Part shown: one piece after another, positions 62,624 to 64,000 of the stretch
Numbering within the stretch: position 1 is the stretch's first letter
Layout: the number at the start of each line of letters is the position of its first letter
Assembly: GCA_001897855.1 (NCBI GenBank)
Contig: MKUO01000011.1
Location: forward strand, 1 to 64,000
Direction of reading: 5' to 3'
From: Bacteroidetes bacterium 43-93
Lineage (GTDB): Bacteria; Bacteroidota; Bacteroidia; Chitinophagales; Chitinophagaceae
Length of the DNA: 64,000 bases
Notes under the pieces: model-generated
What the model was told of the DNA's origin: nothing
The model's database searches: none
What the model saw: only the letters and a program-made list of their open reading frames with translations
Made by a program: the position numbers and the translations under genes

Positions 62624-63688
62624 ATGAAAAAAAAATATTCAGTTACAGACAGGCTGATTACAAGGATAACCGGGTGGATAGCGGGAGTGATTGTCATAAC
62701 ACTAGCTATCTGGGGCATATACACTCTCTGGGGATATTATATATACGAACAAACAAACGACGCCCAGGTCGAGGAATATGTCAACCCGGTTATTTCCAGA
62801 GCCGGAGGGTTTATCGTTGCAGTCAAGTTCGAAGAAAATGAGCATGTTAAAAAAGGAGATACACTTTTGATCATCGACAACCGGGAATATATATTACAAC
62901 AACAACAAACTGAGGCTTCGATCAAAAAAGCGGAAGGGCAGCTAAGTGTATTGGAAAGTAATATCCACACGCTGGAAAGGTCGGCGGCAGCTTCGCAGGC
63001 GCAAATAACAGCAACAAATGCAAAGGTATGGAAGCAGCAACTTGATTTTGATCGCTATAAACAATTATACAACGAGGAATCTGCCACTAAGCAGCAACTT
63101 GAAAACATGCAGGCAACACTTGATATTAATAAAAGCGATCACAAGTCTGCGCAGGAAAACTACGATGCCGCCATTTCACGGATAAACGATATACGCGCAG
63201 AAAAAACAGTTGTATCGGCTGAACTTGCGCGGCTGAATGCCTTGCTTGACAGGAACAAACTGGATGTAAGCTATACGATCATTACGGCACCTTATTCGGG
63301 AAGAATGGGGAGGCGCACGGTAGAAGTAGGACAAATGATAGACGCAGGCCAGGCACTTGCGTTTATTGTGAATAACGAAACCGACAAATGGGTGGTAGCT
63401 AATTACAAAGAAACGCAGGTTGCCCATATGCATATAGGTGATTCCGTTAAAGTTGTTGCTGACGCCTATCCCGGCAAAGAATTTAAAGGAACTATCATTT
63501 CCCTGTCACCCGCTACAGGTTCCAGCTTCTCACTGCTGCCACCCGATAATTCTACAGGCAACTATGTAAAAATCGTTCAAAGAATTCCTGTGCGGATACG
63601 TATCGATGGCAACCGAAGGGATAATGAGGTGCTGAAGGTGGGTATGAATGTTAACGTATATGTACCTAAGGGGCAACACAATGGATAG
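62624..63688 (+). CDS. HlyD/EmrA-type membrane fusion protein
   Basis: This 354-aa protein has one N-terminal transmembrane helix (about 18-38) and a biotinyl-lipoyl-like half (YVNPVISRAGGFIVAVKFEENEHVKKGDTLLII). An alpha-hairpin (about 75-200) and a beta-barrel with YTIITAPYSGRMGRRTVEVGQ follow. The DAQV motif after the helix is EmrA-like. It bridges the inner-membrane MFS pump and TolC, and it overlaps the next gene by 8 bp. Confidence 0.93.
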   Translation: MKKKYSVTDRLITRITGWIAGVIVITLAIWGIYTLWGYYIYEQTNDAQVEEYVNPVISRAGGFIVAVKFEENEHVKKGDTLLIIDNREYILQQQQTEASIKKAEGQLSVLESNIHTLERSAAASQAQITATNAKVWKQQLDFDRYKQLYNEESATKQQLENMQATLDINKSDHKSAQENYDAAISRINDIRAEKTVVSAELARLNALLDRNKLDVSYTIITAPYSGRMGRRTVEVGQMIDAGQALAFIVNNETDKWVVANYKETQVAHMHIGDSVKVVADAYPGKEFKGTIISLSPATGSSFSLLPPDNSTGNYVKIVQRIPVRIRIDGNRRDNEVLKVGMNVNVYVPKGQHNG

Positions 63689-64000
63689 CGCTATTCCGAT
63701 ATTCAAAAATTGGGCACCGGAATGGTTGATACGTATCATTCTTTTTTCCCTGCTGCTTCCAAGCATTGTTCTGTTCTTTTTACCGCTGGCAAATATCAAT
63801 GCCGCTGCCGGTTACTATGGCAGTGAGCCGGCAGATATACAGTTTTCAGTCGCCCTGTTCTATGCGGGCTATGTTGGATTTTACAGCCTGGAACGCCGTT
63901 TCTTTACTTACCTGGCTACTAAAGAGTATTTCATAGTATTCACATTCTTACAAATCCTTACCAGTTTCATTTGCTATCATACACATGAATTATATATTCT
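63681..64000 (+). CDS. MFS drug exporter, EmrB/DHA2-like (partial, cut by the window edge)
   Basis: The first 106 codons are visible, starting MDSAIPIFKNWAPEWLIRII, with two or three hydrophobic helices. The ATG overlaps the end of the HlyD gene (ATGGATAG). In EmrAB-TolC-type operons this position holds the 14-helix MFS pump. The region seen is too short to show the family motifs, so the call rests mainly on position and hydrophobicity. Confidence 0.65.
   Translation, partial: MDSAIPIFKNWAPEWLIRIILFSLLLPSIVLFFLPLANINAAAGYYGSEPADIQFSVALFYAGYVGFYSLERRFFTYLATKEYFIVFTFLQILTSFICYHTHELYI

Overview
The window is a chromosomal stretch from a member of the Bacteroidota, most likely of the Chitinophagaceae or a close relative. 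The evidence is the type IX secretion (T9SS) C-terminal sorting domains on PKD-rich surface proteins, promoters of the Bacteroidota form TTTG-N19-TAnnTTTG, a long IleRS followed by a TraR/DksA-type protein, a CarboxypepD_reg plus beta-barrel outer-membrane protein, and the his operon order GDCBHAF(IE). This placement rests on protein families only; no rRNA gene lies in the window.

Layout. 1-265: two tandem leftward promoters that fire off the window edge. 266-5309: a lipoprotein, a large outer-membrane barrel protein and a membrane-fused aminopropyltransferase, all on the + strand. 5314-12140 (- strand): a VOC protein, a three-gene operon of small secreted or membrane proteins, a DksA-like protein with a long Lys/Ala/Pro tail, and ileS. 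12308-19674 (+ strand): exported proteins, including a LamG/TonB_C-like/TPR fusion, an SGNH-PKD-T9SS protein, a PKD lipoprotein and a YtxH protein. Three striking intergenic arrays of short inverted hexamers sit directly behind three of the stop codons here. 19815-36431 (- strand): a T9SS surface-protein locus with two tandem near-identical propeller-PKD proteins (one frameshifted), a 1607-aa PKD protein, a beta-barrel and a ~2130-aa SprB-like repeat adhesin. 36623-44253 (+ strand): a DUF6314-like gene and the complete histidine operon, preceded by a His-rich leader peptide and a classical attenuator.

44391-about 52800 is an accessory region. It opens with the 3' piece of a CAU tRNA gene and its terminator, then an intact tyrosine recombinase and two decayed recombinase copies. 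A leftward two-gene operon follows: an unknown 282-aa protein and a 1410-aa protein with an N-terminal Cap4/DUF4297-like nuclease domain, a STAND-type P-loop NTPase and a long helical C-terminus. This is a strong candidate for an Avs-like anti-phage system with an undescribed partner.

53709-60229 (- strand) looks like a nitrosative-stress or micro-oxic module. It holds an NsrR-like Rrf2 regulator with three cysteines, a MIP18/DUF59 Fe-S factor, an NnrS/heme-copper-like membrane protein, DUF1858/DUF2249/DUF542 proteins, a lone cytochrome oxidase subunit I and a RIC/YtfE-like di-iron protein. An NsrR-like palindrome lies at the head of the main operon. 60319-64000: an AraC regulator divergent from a TolC-HlyD-MFS (EmrAB-type) efflux operon that runs off the right edge.

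Most promising for follow-up: the hexamer hairpin arrays at 12490-15458, the defence operon at 46842-51947 and the his attenuator at 37147-37317.
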